Below, piece after piece: positions 35,406 through 43,476 of a stretch of DNA of 64,000 nt (positions are counted from its first letter, which is position 1; each line of letters begins with the position of its first letter). Origin of the DNA: Eubacteriales bacterium (GTDB lineage Bacteria > Bacillota > Clostridia > Lachnospirales > Lachnospiraceae); assembly GCA_030525875.1 (NCBI GenBank), contig JAUNDV010000003.1, positions 1 through 64,000 of the forward strand. The letters run 5' to 3'. Both the position numbers and the translations under genes were made by a program. A model generated the notes under the pieces. That model was not told the origin of the DNA. It worked only from the letters and a program-made list of their open reading frames with translations, and made no database searches.

Positions 35406-35489
35406 GCGGAAGTGTCGGAATTGGCAGACGAGCAAGACTAAGGATCTTGTGGCCGTTAGGTCGTGTGAGTTCAAGTCTCATCTTCCGCA
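35406..35489 (+). tRNA. tRNA-Leu (AAG), copy 3
   Basis: Identical to copies 1 and 2. Directly after it the repeat ends and unique sequence begins, leading to another leucine tRNA 10 bp on. Confidence 0.97.
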
Positions 35490-35499
35490 TATTTTATTT

Positions 35500-35583
35500 G
35501 CAGAGATGGCGGAATTGGCAGACGCGCACGGTTCAGGTCCGTGTGATAGCAATATCATGAGGGTTCAAGTCCCTTTCTCTGCA
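35500..35583 (+). tRNA. tRNA-Leu (CAG)
   Basis: The acceptor GCAGAGA/TCTCTGC is perfect. The anticodon stem CACGG/CCGTG has loop TTCAGGT, giving anticodon CAG. The long variable arm and the T-arm with TTCAAGT fit leucine. Confidence 0.97.
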
Positions 35584-35594
35584 TAAATATTAAG

Positions 35595-35645
35595 AAGTAC
35601 TATATTAAGGATGTATGAAGTTCCTTCTATAGTACTTTTTTTGTG
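35595..35645 (+). terminator. Terminator closing the tRNA-Leu cluster
   Basis: AAGTACTATA (35595-35604) pairs with TATAGTACTT (35628-35637), with AAGGA/TCCTT inside, then a run of T. Confidence 0.9.
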
Positions 35646-35936
35646 CCATAAAAGCTATTTATGTATATTAAATAAAAAGTGCTTTCTAATTTATTACAAT
35701 TCTATATATTTTTTAGCTTCTTCGGTAAAATAAATTTAAAAATTTCTTATGAGAAGTTTTATTGTATTATTTTTACAATAATTTATAATTTAGATACAAA
35801 CAAATACAGAAAATATCTGATAATTATTGCTACATGAGATTTTGCATAAAGTTTTGCATTTCGGTGAAATGTTTGTATATATATTTACGTATTTACTGTA
35901 TAGAAGTTTTGCTTTACTCGAAAGGAGATATATTTT
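35646..35936 (+). promoter_or_regulatory. AT-rich gap upstream of the choline-binding-repeat protein
   Basis: No gene is visible in this gap. A possible promoter is TTGCAT (35854-35859) with TATATA (35876-35881), 16 bp apart. A palindrome CATTTC-ggt-GAAATG (35857-35871) overlaps the -35 and may be an operator. A short frame from 35834 in this gap has no ribosome site and looks spurious. The ribosome site AAAGGAG (35921-35927) serves the next gene. Confidence 0.4.
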
Positions 35937-37085
35937 ATGAAGAAGAGTTTAAGAATGCTTGGAGCAACTGCAGCATTTACATCTTTATTTGCTATGAGCG
36001 CATTTGCTGCAACAAAGATTACACAGGTTAATTTTTATGCTGCACCTAATGAGGACAGCAGTCTGGAGGCTGGAGTTATAACAGAGCCTGGATTTTTCAC
36101 AGATTCAGACCAGTTTGAGATTTCAAACGTAAGTATGGTAGAAGGAACTTCATATAAGTCTCCTAGAACCTTTGAAGTTACTCTTTCAGCTAATGGAGAT
36201 TATTATTTCCCAGATGAGAAGGAAGTAAGCGTTAATGTTAAGGGAATTGAGTCAATCACAAGAAAGAACACAGATGATGAGTATCAGATGACAATTAAGC
36301 TTAAGGCTTTCCCTTACTACCAGTGGAATGCACCTGAGATTACTTCAGATATAACAGGAACAAGCGTTAAGTGGGATAAGAAGGGTGCACCTAAGGTTGA
36401 GTATATCGTAGAGTGGACAGATAAGAACGGAGAGGATAGATCACGTACAGGAACTTCTACAGGATCATCTTTATCACTTTCAGCTTACAACAAGGAAGCT
36501 ACAGAGCATGAGAAGGAAGATGGCAAAGAGGATAGCGTAGTGACAGGCTTTGCAGTAAGATCTGTTGGTACAGCTGGAGAAAATAAGAATACTGCACCTA
36601 GCCCATGGGCTGTAGCAGGTTCAGTTTCACCTGATAACTATGATTTTGTAACATATGAATCCTGGTCAGAGATCGTTTCATCAGATGGAAGCGCATCTTC
36701 AGGAGCAACAGGCGGTGGATCTACAGGAACAAGTGCTGGATGGCAGGGATCAGGCAATGACTGGTACTGGAGAAATGCTGATGGCACATACGGAACAGGC
36801 TGGATCTGGGATGGACAGAACTGGTACTTATGTGACAATACAGGACGTATGCAGGCTGGATGGTACTTCGATGGAACAAACTGGTTCTATTTAAATGAGG
36901 CACACAACGGAACATATGGCTGCATGCTTACAGGATGGCAGAATATCGGTGGAAATACCTTCTATTTCAACCCTGTATCAGATGGAACAAGAGGAGCAAT
37001 GTTCGTAGGCTGGAAGACCGTAGATGGTGTTAACCGTTACTTCAACGAGGCACACGATGGAACATATGGAAGACTTGTTCAGTAA
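35937..37085 (+). CDS. Secreted protein with C-terminal choline-binding-type (CW) repeats
   Basis: The 382 residues start with a classic signal peptide (MKKSLRMLGATAAFTSLFAMSAFA, cleavage after AFA). Residues about 25-245 form a domain I do not recognise, rich in Thr, Ser, Glu and Asp and probably beta-structured. A Gly/Ser linker (about 248-265) leads to the last ~120 residues. These carry four or so tryptophan/aromatic repeats (NDWYWRNADGTYGTGWIWDG, NWYLCDNTGRMQAGW, NWFYLNEAHNGTYGCMLTGW, NTFYFN, VGWKTVDGVNRYFNEAHDGT) of the CW_binding/glucan-binding type, which anchor proteins non-covalently to the cell wall. No catalytic motif is seen. It has its own terminator. Confidence 0.85.
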   Translation: MKKSLRMLGATAAFTSLFAMSAFAATKITQVNFYAAPNEDSSLEAGVITEPGFFTDSDQFEISNVSMVEGTSYKSPRTFEVTLSANGDYYFPDEKEVSVNVKGIESITRKNTDDEYQMTIKLKAFPYYQWNAPEITSDITGTSVKWDKKGAPKVEYIVEWTDKNGEDRSRTGTSTGSSLSLSAYNKEATEHEKEDGKEDSVVTGFAVRSVGTAGENKNTAPSPWAVAGSVSPDNYDFVTYESWSEIVSSDGSASSGATGGGSTGTSAGWQGSGNDWYWRNADGTYGTGWIWDGQNWYLCDNTGRMQAGWYFDGTNWFYLNEAHNGTYGCMLTGWQNIGGNTFYFNPVSDGTRGAMFVGWKTVDGVNRYFNEAHDGTYGRLVQ

Positions 37086-37133
37086 GAATTTATATAAGAA
37101 TGGTTTTTTATAAATTTTTATGCTAAAATAAAT

Positions 37134-37162
37134 GCTGTGTGGAAACACACAGCGTTTTTTTT
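37134..37162 (+). terminator. Terminator after the choline-binding-repeat protein
   Basis: GCTGTGTG and CACACAGC form a perfect 8-bp stem with a GAAA tetraloop, then eight T. Confidence 0.95.
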
Positions 37163-37185
37163 ATGCGATTTAAAATAATGTAATA

Positions 37186-37218
37186 GAAAGGACTGGGCTT
37201 AGGCTCAGATTGGCTTTA
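37186..37218 (+). promoter_or_regulatory. Hairpin between ribosome site and start codon of sufC
   Basis: The ribosome site GAAAGGA (37186-37192) lies 25 nt before ATG 37218, which is too far for normal initiation. CTGGGC (37193-37198) and GCTCAG (37203-37208) between them can form a 6-bp hairpin with a TTAG loop. Folding it would leave an effective spacing of about 9 nt. Initiation of sufC may therefore depend on this fold. Confidence 0.45.
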
Positions 37219-37946
37219 TGTTAGAAATAAAAAATTTAAGCTACAAGGTTGAGGATGAACTGGGACAGAAGGAAATCCTTAATGATGTTAGCCTTACCAT
37301 TCCGGATGGAAAATTTATTGTTATTACAGGACCAAATGGCGGAGGAAAGTCGACCCTTGCAAAGCTTATTGCCGGCATATATGAATCTACAAGTGGACAG
37401 ATAATTCTTGATGGTGAGGATATTACTAAGGCAGGTATCACAGAGAGAGCAAAGTCAGGTATAAGCTTTGCTTTTCAGCAGCCTGTAAGATTTAAAGGGA
37501 TTGAGGTACTTGATTTACTCAGACTTGCTGCTGGTAATCCTCTTATGACCACGGCTGAAGCTTGTAAATATTTAAGTGAAGTTGGTCTTTGTGCAAAGGA
37601 CTATATTAACAGAGAGGTGGATGCTTCACTTTCGGGAGGAGAGCTTAAGCGAATAGAGATAGCTACAGTCCTTGCACGTAAGTCAAAGCTTTATATTTTT
37701 GACGAGCCAGAGGCTGGTATAGACTTATGGAGCTTTACAAATCTTATTCAGGTATTTGAACAGATAAAGAAGGAAACCAGAGGAACTATCGTTATAATCA
37801 GCCATCAGGAACGCATACTTGATATAGCTGACACTATAGTAGTTATTGAAAAGGGAAATATAGCAAAGGTAGGAAGTAAGGAAGAAATTCTTCCACAGAT
37901 TCTTGGAACAGATTCAGCCTTTAGCATGTGTCATATACAGAATTAA
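37218..37946 (+). CDS. sufC: Fe-S cluster assembly ATPase SufC (SmsC type)
   Basis: SufC is the ABC-type ATPase that drives Fe-S cluster assembly on SufB. The 242 residues show Walker A GPNGGGKST, Q-loop FAFQQP, the signature LSGGELKRIEIATVLAR and Walker B LYIFDEPEAGIDLWSF; the last is specific to SufC rather than to transporters. Only a shortened SufB-like partner follows, 14 bp later. No sufD, sufS or sufU is present nearby. This two-gene arrangement matches the minimal SUF (SMS) system known from archaea and anaerobic bacteria. Confidence 0.95.
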   Translation: MLEIKNLSYKVEDELGQKEILNDVSLTIPDGKFIVITGPNGGGKSTLAKLIAGIYESTSGQIILDGEDITKAGITERAKSGISFAFQQPVRFKGIEVLDLLRLAAGNPLMTTAEACKYLSEVGLCAKDYINREVDASLSGGELKRIEIATVLARKSKLYIFDEPEAGIDLWSFTNLIQVFEQIKKETRGTIVIISHQERILDIADTIVVIEKGNIAKVGSKEEILPQILGTDSAFSMCHIQN

Positions 37947-37960
37947 GGGGGAGTTTGAAA

Positions 37961-38890
37961 ATGATAATTGATGACATAGAAAAGAGAATACTTGCCGAGG
38001 TTGCGGATATACATAAAACTCCTACAGGCGCATATAATATAAGATACAATGGAGAAGCTCAGGATAGAAAATCTACAGAGCATATCATAATAAGCAATAA
38101 AGAAGATGGCAGCGGAATAGATATTAATATTGTAGATGGAACTAAAAATGAAACCTGCTGTATTCCAGTTGTTATAGCAAAGACAGGACATCATGAGAGT
38201 GTAAAGAATGATTTCTTTATAGGCGAAGATTGTGATGTAGTTATAGTTGCCGGATGTGGAATACATAACTGTGGTGATCAGGATAGTTCACATGATGGAA
38301 TACACAGATTTTATGTAGGAAAGAATTCAAAGGTAAAATATATAGAGAAGCACTATGGAGAGGCAGATGATGGTTCAAAGGGTGGAAATATAATGAACCC
38401 TTCTACAGAAATCTATCTTGAAGATGGTGCAAGTCTTGAGATGGAATCTACCCAGATCAAGGGCATAGATTCTACAAAAAGATATACAAAAGCAGTAGTA
38501 AAGGAAAATGCCAGTCTCATAATAAAAGAGAGATTACTTACAAACGGAACCCAGTTTGCTGAATCAAAAATAGATGCAGAGCTTGTTGGAGATAATTCAT
38601 CAGCTAATCTTATAAGCCGTTCAGTTGCTACAGATAAATCAAAGATTTCATTTATTTCTAATATAGCAGGACGGGCTCTTTGTAATGGACACACAGAGTG
38701 TGATGCAATCATTATGGATGATGCAAAGATACTTGCAGTACCAGCTCTTGATGCTGATCATCCGGATGCAGCGCTTATTCATGAGGCAGCAATTGGTAAG
38801 ATCGCAGGAGAACAGCTTATCAAGCTTCAGACACTTGGACTTACAAGAGAAGAGGCTGAGGCAGCAATTGTAAATGGATTTCTTAAATAA
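37961..38890 (+). CDS. Minimal SufB/SufD-like Fe-S scaffold (SmsB type)
   Basis: The start is ATG 37961 after AAGGGGGAG. The 309 residues are much shorter than classical SufB (about 470-495) because the N-terminal region is missing; the beta-helix core remains. Conserved SufB features near the C-terminus include NGHTECDAIIMDD, where the Cys aligns with the SufB cysteine thought to guide cluster assembly, and ALIHEAAIGKI, containing the HEA motif. With SufC it would form a SufB2C2-like complex. The missing cysteine desulfurase must be encoded elsewhere, or sulfide may be used directly. dgt follows 43 bp later. Confidence 0.9.
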   Translation: MIIDDIEKRILAEVADIHKTPTGAYNIRYNGEAQDRKSTEHIIISNKEDGSGIDINIVDGTKNETCCIPVVIAKTGHHESVKNDFFIGEDCDVVIVAGCGIHNCGDQDSSHDGIHRFYVGKNSKVKYIEKHYGEADDGSKGGNIMNPSTEIYLEDGASLEMESTQIKGIDSTKRYTKAVVKENASLIIKERLLTNGTQFAESKIDAELVGDNSSANLISRSVATDKSKISFISNIAGRALCNGHTECDAIIMDDAKILAVPALDADHPDAALIHEAAIGKIAGEQLIKLQTLGLTREEAEAAIVNGFLK

Positions 38891-38933
38891 ATTAAACTGA
38901 CCTGAGCATTGTTTAGATATGCGGAGGTGACAT

Positions 38934-39959
38934 ATGGATGTAAAAAATTATAGCTGTATCAGAGAAATGATAGAGGCGGATGAAAGACTTCGCCTCAGTC
39001 GTTTTGCGTCATTTTCAGATAGTACTGAGGGAAGAGATTTTCCTCAGGAAAAGTGTGATATTCGTACAGAATACCAAAGGGATAGAGATCGTATAATTCA
39101 TTCAAAGTCATTTCGCAGACTTAAACATAAGACTCAGGTCTTTCTTGCTCCATATGGAGATCATTATCGTACCAGATTAACACATACACTTGAGGTGTCC
39201 CAGATAGCAAGAACGATTGCCCGTTCTCTTAGACTTAATGAGGATCTTACGGAAGCGATTGCACTTGGACATGATCTTGGTCATACTCCATTTGGTCATA
39301 GTGGAGAGGCTGTGTTAAACAGATTGTGCACGGATGGATTTGAGCACAGCGAACAATCAGTAAGAATAGTTGAGGTGCTTGAGAAAGACGGCAAGGGACT
39401 CAATCTTACAAAGGAAGTAAGAGATGGGATTCTGAATCATCAGACGAGAAGTCATCCTAAGACTCTGGAAGGTCAGGTTGTAAGACTTTCGGATAAAATA
39501 GCATATCTTAATCATGATGTTGATGATGCAATAAGAGCAGGACTTATAGTTGAGTCAGATATACCTTCGGAATTTACTGATGTGATAGGAACTAATGTAA
39601 ATATGAGACTTAACTCCTTAATACATGATGTAATAAAATGCAGCTTCGATAAGCCTTCTATAGAAATGAGCCCTTCACACGAAAAGGCTATGCAAGGTCT
39701 TAGAAAGTGGATGTTCCAAAAGGTATATATTGGTGGAAGAGCAAAGGCGGAAGAAGCGAAGGCTCAGCATATGATAGAACTTCTGTTTGAATATTACATG
39801 AAATATCCTAACAGCATGCCTGTAGAATATACAAATCTGATTGAAAGAGGCGCATCCAAAGAAAGAGCAGTATGTGATTATATATCTGGAATGACAGATA
39901 ATTATGCAATAGAAAAATTTGAGTCCTTATATGTTCCTGTAGGCTGGCATGTAAGATGA
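38934..39959 (+). CDS. dgt: Deoxyguanosinetriphosphate triphosphohydrolase-like HD protein
   Basis: Dgt-type enzymes hydrolyse dNTPs to the nucleoside and triphosphate. The 341 residues start after a strong GGAGGTGA. They contain the family opening YQRDRDRIIHSKSFRRLKHKTQVF, the HD metal site HYRTRLTHTLEVSQIARTIAR and LGHDLGHTPFGHSGE, with a later Asp in DKIAYLNHDVDDA. Its length suggests the short single-domain form typical of Firmicutes. dnaG begins 15 bp after its stop; the dgt-dnaG order is common in Clostridia and links nucleotide balance to replication. Confidence 0.95.
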   Translation: MDVKNYSCIREMIEADERLRLSRFASFSDSTEGRDFPQEKCDIRTEYQRDRDRIIHSKSFRRLKHKTQVFLAPYGDHYRTRLTHTLEVSQIARTIARSLRLNEDLTEAIALGHDLGHTPFGHSGEAVLNRLCTDGFEHSEQSVRIVEVLEKDGKGLNLTKEVRDGILNHQTRSHPKTLEGQVVRLSDKIAYLNHDVDDAIRAGLIVESDIPSEFTDVIGTNVNMRLNSLIHDVIKCSFDKPSIEMSPSHEKAMQGLRKWMFQKVYIGGRAKAEEAKAQHMIELLFEYYMKYPNSMPVEYTNLIERGASKERAVCDYISGMTDNYAIEKFESLYVPVGWHVR

Positions 39960-39974
39960 TTTATCAGGATAAAA

Positions 39975-41858
39975 ATGAGATATAGTGAAGAAATAATAGA
40001 GCAGGTTAGAAATGCAAATGATATAGTGGATGTTATAGGACAGTATGTCCGTTTAACAAAGAAGGGGTCCAATTATTTTGGACTCTGTCCTTTTCATGGG
40101 GAAAAAACAGCTTCATTTTCTGTAAGCCCACAAAAACAGATATATTATTGCTTTGGCTGTGGCGCAGGAGGCAATGTTATAAGCTTTATAATGGAATATG
40201 AAAATTATACATTTTCAGAGGCATTAAAATATCTTGCGGACAGAGCACGCATAGAGCTTCCTACAGAGAGTAGTACTGAGCATAGAGGATTTTCAGAGCT
40301 TAAATCCAGACTTTATGAGATTAATAAGGTAGCGGCTTTATTTTACTACAACAAGCTTATCAAGGGCGATAATAAAACAGGCTACAGGTATTTTAGTGGG
40401 GAAAGACGAATTTCAAATAAAATGATAACTCATTTTGGACTTGGATATGCTGATAAAACATCGCCTGACGAGTTATATAGGTATCTTAAGTCTAAGGGCT
40501 TTGCTGATGAAGATATCAGTAAATCTGGATTATGCATAATAGATGACAGAGGAAATAAGGATAAGTTTTGGAACAGAGTTATGTTCCCTATAATGGATAC
40601 CAACAACAGGGTTGTAGGCTTTGGAGGAAGAGTTATGGGGGAAGGTATGCCTAAGTATCTTAATTCTCCTGAAACTCCTATATTTGATAAATCAAGTATT
40701 TTATATGGACTTAATTTTGCAAAAAAATCCAGAAAAAATTATATTCTTATCTGTGAAGGTTATATGGATGTAATAGCTCTTCATCAGGCTGGTTTTACAA
40801 ATGCCGTTGCTTCGCTTGGAACTGCATTTAACGAAAGACATGCCAGACTTCTAAAAAGATATACAGATAATGTAATTCTCACTCAGGACAGCGATAAGGC
40901 TGGTACAAATGCAAAACTCAGAGCATTTCCTATATTAAGGGAAGCGGGGCTCAATGTTAAAGTTCTGGATATGGGAGAGTATAAGGATCCAGATGAGTTC
41001 ATTAAGGCAATGGGACCTGATGCTTATGAGGAAAGAATATTAAAGGCCAAGAATGCATTTCTCTATGAAATTGAGGTAATAAAAAGTAGCTATGATCTTT
41101 CAGATCCGGCAATGAAGACACGCTTTTATGAAGATACAGCGGAAAGGCTTTGCAGCTTTACAGAACCACTTGAGAGAGATAATTATGTGCAGGCTGTCAG
41201 CCATGAGCATATGATTCCTTATGAAGAGCTCAAGAGTATGGTTAATATCAAGGCACTCTACAAAGGAATGAAGACAAAAGAAAATCAAAGATTTGATCCG
41301 GATAAAGAAGTGATAGCTGATCTTGAAAAAGAAAAAAATGCATCAAGGATGATGGATGACAGACAAAATAAATCTGTAAATAATAGACAAAATCAATCAG
41401 CATATGAAAAGAGAAGGCAGGAAAGATTAGATAAGTCTGTTCTTAAATCGGAAAGACTACTTCTGTCATGGATGTGTGCCAGACCCGAAATCATAGACAA
41501 GCTGTCGGCATATATAGGACTTGAGGATTTTACAGAAGGAATATTCAGGGATACTGCAGCTGAAATAAAAAGACAGCATAAAGAGGGAATACTTGATCCT
41601 GCAAAAGTCATGGATATATATGCAGATGAGCCAGAAAAGAGAAAGCAGGCAGGTGCAATCCTAAATGCAGATGCGCTTTACAGGGGTGTTGAGGATATGA
41701 GTACAAGAGATCTCGAAAAAGCTGTTAGTGAAGCGGTTTCTAAGATAAGATTGCATGGAATCAATGAGGAGATAGAAAAATCTGGAAATGATATTTACAG
41801 ATTTCAGGAACTCATGAAAATGAAAAATGCTTTATCCAGACTGGATATAAAGCTGTAA
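39975..41858 (+). CDS. dnaG: DNA primase
   Basis: DnaG makes RNA primers for replication. The 627 residues show the N-terminal zinc-binding domain (LCPFHGEKTASFSVSPQKQ then CFGCGAGG), the RNA-polymerase-like domain with VGFGGRVMGEGMPKYLNSPE, and the TOPRIM motifs EGYMDVIALHQAGF and TQDSDKAG. A basic, Gln/Asn-rich linker (about 440-490) leads to a C-terminal helicase-binding region. In most Firmicutes the vegetative sigma factor gene rpoD/sigA lies directly downstream; here trmK follows after only 31 bp. Confidence 0.97.
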   Translation: MRYSEEIIEQVRNANDIVDVIGQYVRLTKKGSNYFGLCPFHGEKTASFSVSPQKQIYYCFGCGAGGNVISFIMEYENYTFSEALKYLADRARIELPTESSTEHRGFSELKSRLYEINKVAALFYYNKLIKGDNKTGYRYFSGERRISNKMITHFGLGYADKTSPDELYRYLKSKGFADEDISKSGLCIIDDRGNKDKFWNRVMFPIMDTNNRVVGFGGRVMGEGMPKYLNSPETPIFDKSSILYGLNFAKKSRKNYILICEGYMDVIALHQAGFTNAVASLGTAFNERHARLLKRYTDNVILTQDSDKAGTNAKLRAFPILREAGLNVKVLDMGEYKDPDEFIKAMGPDAYEERILKAKNAFLYEIEVIKSSYDLSDPAMKTRFYEDTAERLCSFTEPLERDNYVQAVSHEHMIPYEELKSMVNIKALYKGMKTKENQRFDPDKEVIADLEKEKNASRMMDDRQNKSVNNRQNQSAYEKRRQERLDKSVLKSERLLLSWMCARPEIIDKLSAYIGLEDFTEGIFRDTAAEIKRQHKEGILDPAKVMDIYADEPEKRKQAGAILNADALYRGVEDMSTRDLEKAVSEAVSKIRLHGINEEIEKSGNDIYRFQELMKMKNALSRLDIKL

Positions 41859-41889
41859 ATTACATAATAAGATTAATTAGGAGATAAAG

Positions 41890-42669
41890 ATGCCTGTTTC
41901 AAGCAGATTGACAAAAATTGTTGAGCTTTTGGATGAAGTGAAGCTTTTAGTAGATGTGGGCTGTGATCATGCTTATGCATCGATAGAGGCAGTAAAAAAT
42001 AAAAAAGCAGGCTCGGTTCTTGCCTGTGATATCAGAAAAGGACCGCTTATGCAGGCTGAAAATAATATAAAAAATGCAGGTCTGGAAGATCAGATAAAAA
42101 CATTTCTTTCAGATGGTATAAGAGCAGTTATTAAAAATGACTACAAGCCTGATGGAATGATAATAGCAGGTATGGGTGGTAAGCTGATGCTTGATATATT
42201 AAAGGCAGTTCCTACTGATGGCAAAGTAGATAAAAATCAGAAGGCAACTACAAAGAAGGCAGTTGAGCTTCTTAGAAATATGAAAGCTATAGTCTTAAGT
42301 CCACAATCTGAGCCAGATCTTGTGAGACATTTTCTTATAGATGAAGTAAAGATTGATATTTATGATGAGTATAATATTTATGATGAGGGCAAATATTATA
42401 CGCTTATTAAGCTAAGACCAGCTGAAAATGCAGTCTGCAGAAGTGATGAATATGAACATGAAGCCTTGTATAAATATGGTCTAATATCTGCAATAAAGGC
42501 AGAGGATACATTTATAGAGGGACTTTTATTAAGTAAAAAAAGATATGAAGAAGCTTTGGAAAAGTGTAAAAGCAGCAATGCTGCCAATGTTTATGAGAAG
42601 CTAACTGAGCTTGAGAAAAAGATAAATGAAATAGATTTTATATTAAATTATAAGGTGAATCAGCTATGA
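41890..42669 (+). CDS. trmK: tRNA (adenine-22-N1)-methyltransferase
   Basis: TrmK methylates A22 in the D-arm of tRNAs in Gram-positive bacteria. The 259 residues are normal for the family. The Rossmann SAM-binding motif is LLVDVGCDHAYASIEAV, followed by LACDIRKGPLMQAENN and the family motif MIIAGMGGKLMLDIL. The later LSPQSEPDLVRHFL is also typical, and the C-terminus is a helical, probably coiled-coil segment (about 215-255). It overlaps the Nif3-family gene by 4 bp (ATGA). Placement between primase and Nif3 is conserved in Firmicutes, apart from the missing rpoD. Confidence 0.93.
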   Translation: MPVSSRLTKIVELLDEVKLLVDVGCDHAYASIEAVKNKKAGSVLACDIRKGPLMQAENNIKNAGLEDQIKTFLSDGIRAVIKNDYKPDGMIIAGMGGKLMLDILKAVPTDGKVDKNQKATTKKAVELLRNMKAIVLSPQSEPDLVRHFLIDEVKIDIYDEYNIYDEGKYYTLIKLRPAENAVCRSDEYEHEALYKYGLISAIKAEDTFIEGLLLSKKRYEEALEKCKSSNAANVYEKLTELEKKINEIDFILNYKVNQL

Positions 42670-43454
42670 TATATACTGTCTTAGATATTAAAAATGAAAT
42701 AGAAAAGCATTTTCCTGTTAATTATGCAATGGATTGGGACAATCCCGGACTTATGGCAGGAAGAAGTGACAAAAAGGTAAATAAGATAATGCTTGCTCTG
42801 GATGCTACAGCAGAGCTCATTGATCACGCTGTTTCCCAGGATGTCGATATGGTAATAACACATCATCCTTTAATATTTAGAGGCATAAAATCAGTAAACG
42901 ATGAAACAGCAATAGGAAATAAGCTTTTAAAACTCATTGAAAACGGAATTTCTCTTTATTCCATGCATACAAATTATGATATAGCTCCTGAAGGAATGGG
43001 AAAAGCTGTTTCAAAGAGATTAGATGCCAGCATAATATCACCTCTTGAAATAACTGGAGATGAGTCAGGAAGTGAGATAGGAGTAGGTTTTATTGCTGAA
43101 TTAAAAAATAAAAAAGGCACAAAGTCCTTAGCTGAAGAAATAAAAGAAAAATTCGGACTTTCAGGTGTTTTCTTTTATGATGCGGGAAAGGACATTAGCA
43201 GAGTTGCAGTATGTCCGGGCTCTGGAAGGGGAATGCTTGGGCATGCACTTAGTAATGGATGTGATGTCCTTATTACAGGGGATATGGGGCATCATGATGG
43301 TATAGATGCTCTGGATGAAGGAATCAGTCTGATAGATGCAGGACATTTTGGATTAGAGCAGGTATTTGTTGAGGAAATGTGTGAATTTATTGCTTCACAT
43401 TTTGAGGGGATAGAAATAATAAAGGATGAAAAAGCATACAGACAGGTTATTTGA
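42666..43454 (+). CDS. Nif3-like dinuclear metal-centre protein
   Basis: This protein of the NIF3/YqfO (DUF34) family has 262 residues, the short form without the PII-like insert found in some homologues. Metal-binding signatures are visible: AMDWDNPGLMAG near the start, VDMVITHHPLIFRGI (two His), YSMHTNYDIAPEGM, VLITGDMGHHDGIDA and LIDAGHFGLEQ. The family has been linked to GTP cyclohydrolase-like or metal-related roles, but its reaction is not established. Its start overlaps trmK. Confidence 0.92.
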   Translation: MIYTVLDIKNEIEKHFPVNYAMDWDNPGLMAGRSDKKVNKIMLALDATAELIDHAVSQDVDMVITHHPLIFRGIKSVNDETAIGNKLLKLIENGISLYSMHTNYDIAPEGMGKAVSKRLDASIISPLEITGDESGSEIGVGFIAELKNKKGTKSLAEEIKEKFGLSGVFFYDAGKDISRVAVCPGSGRGMLGHALSNGCDVLITGDMGHHDGIDALDEGISLIDAGHFGLEQVFVEEMCEFIASHFEGIEIIKDEKAYRQVI

Positions 43455-43476
43455 ATAAAACTAGGAGGTATGTAGA

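Larger units (their letters stand above)
34964..35489 (+). repeat. Two perfect 263-bp tandem repeats, each holding terminator, promoter and tRNA-Leu(AAG)
   Basis: Bases 34964-35226 and 35227-35489 are identical over all 263 positions on reading. Each unit runs from the terminator behind one tRNA through a ~110-bp AT-rich spacer and promoter to the end of the next tRNA. The promoter-plus-tRNA part of copy 1 (from about 34830) matches too, except for one base at 34873 and one A in an A-run. This indicates very recent tandem duplication or ongoing homogenisation. Confidence 0.95.

Noticed and set aside
35404..35586. Frame reading through tRNA-Leu genes
   Set aside because: It is tRNA sequence read as codons; the cloverleaf structures explain it.
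35834..36031. Short frame before the choline-binding-repeat protein
   Set aside because: It overlaps the signal-peptide region of the real gene in another frame and has no ribosome site.
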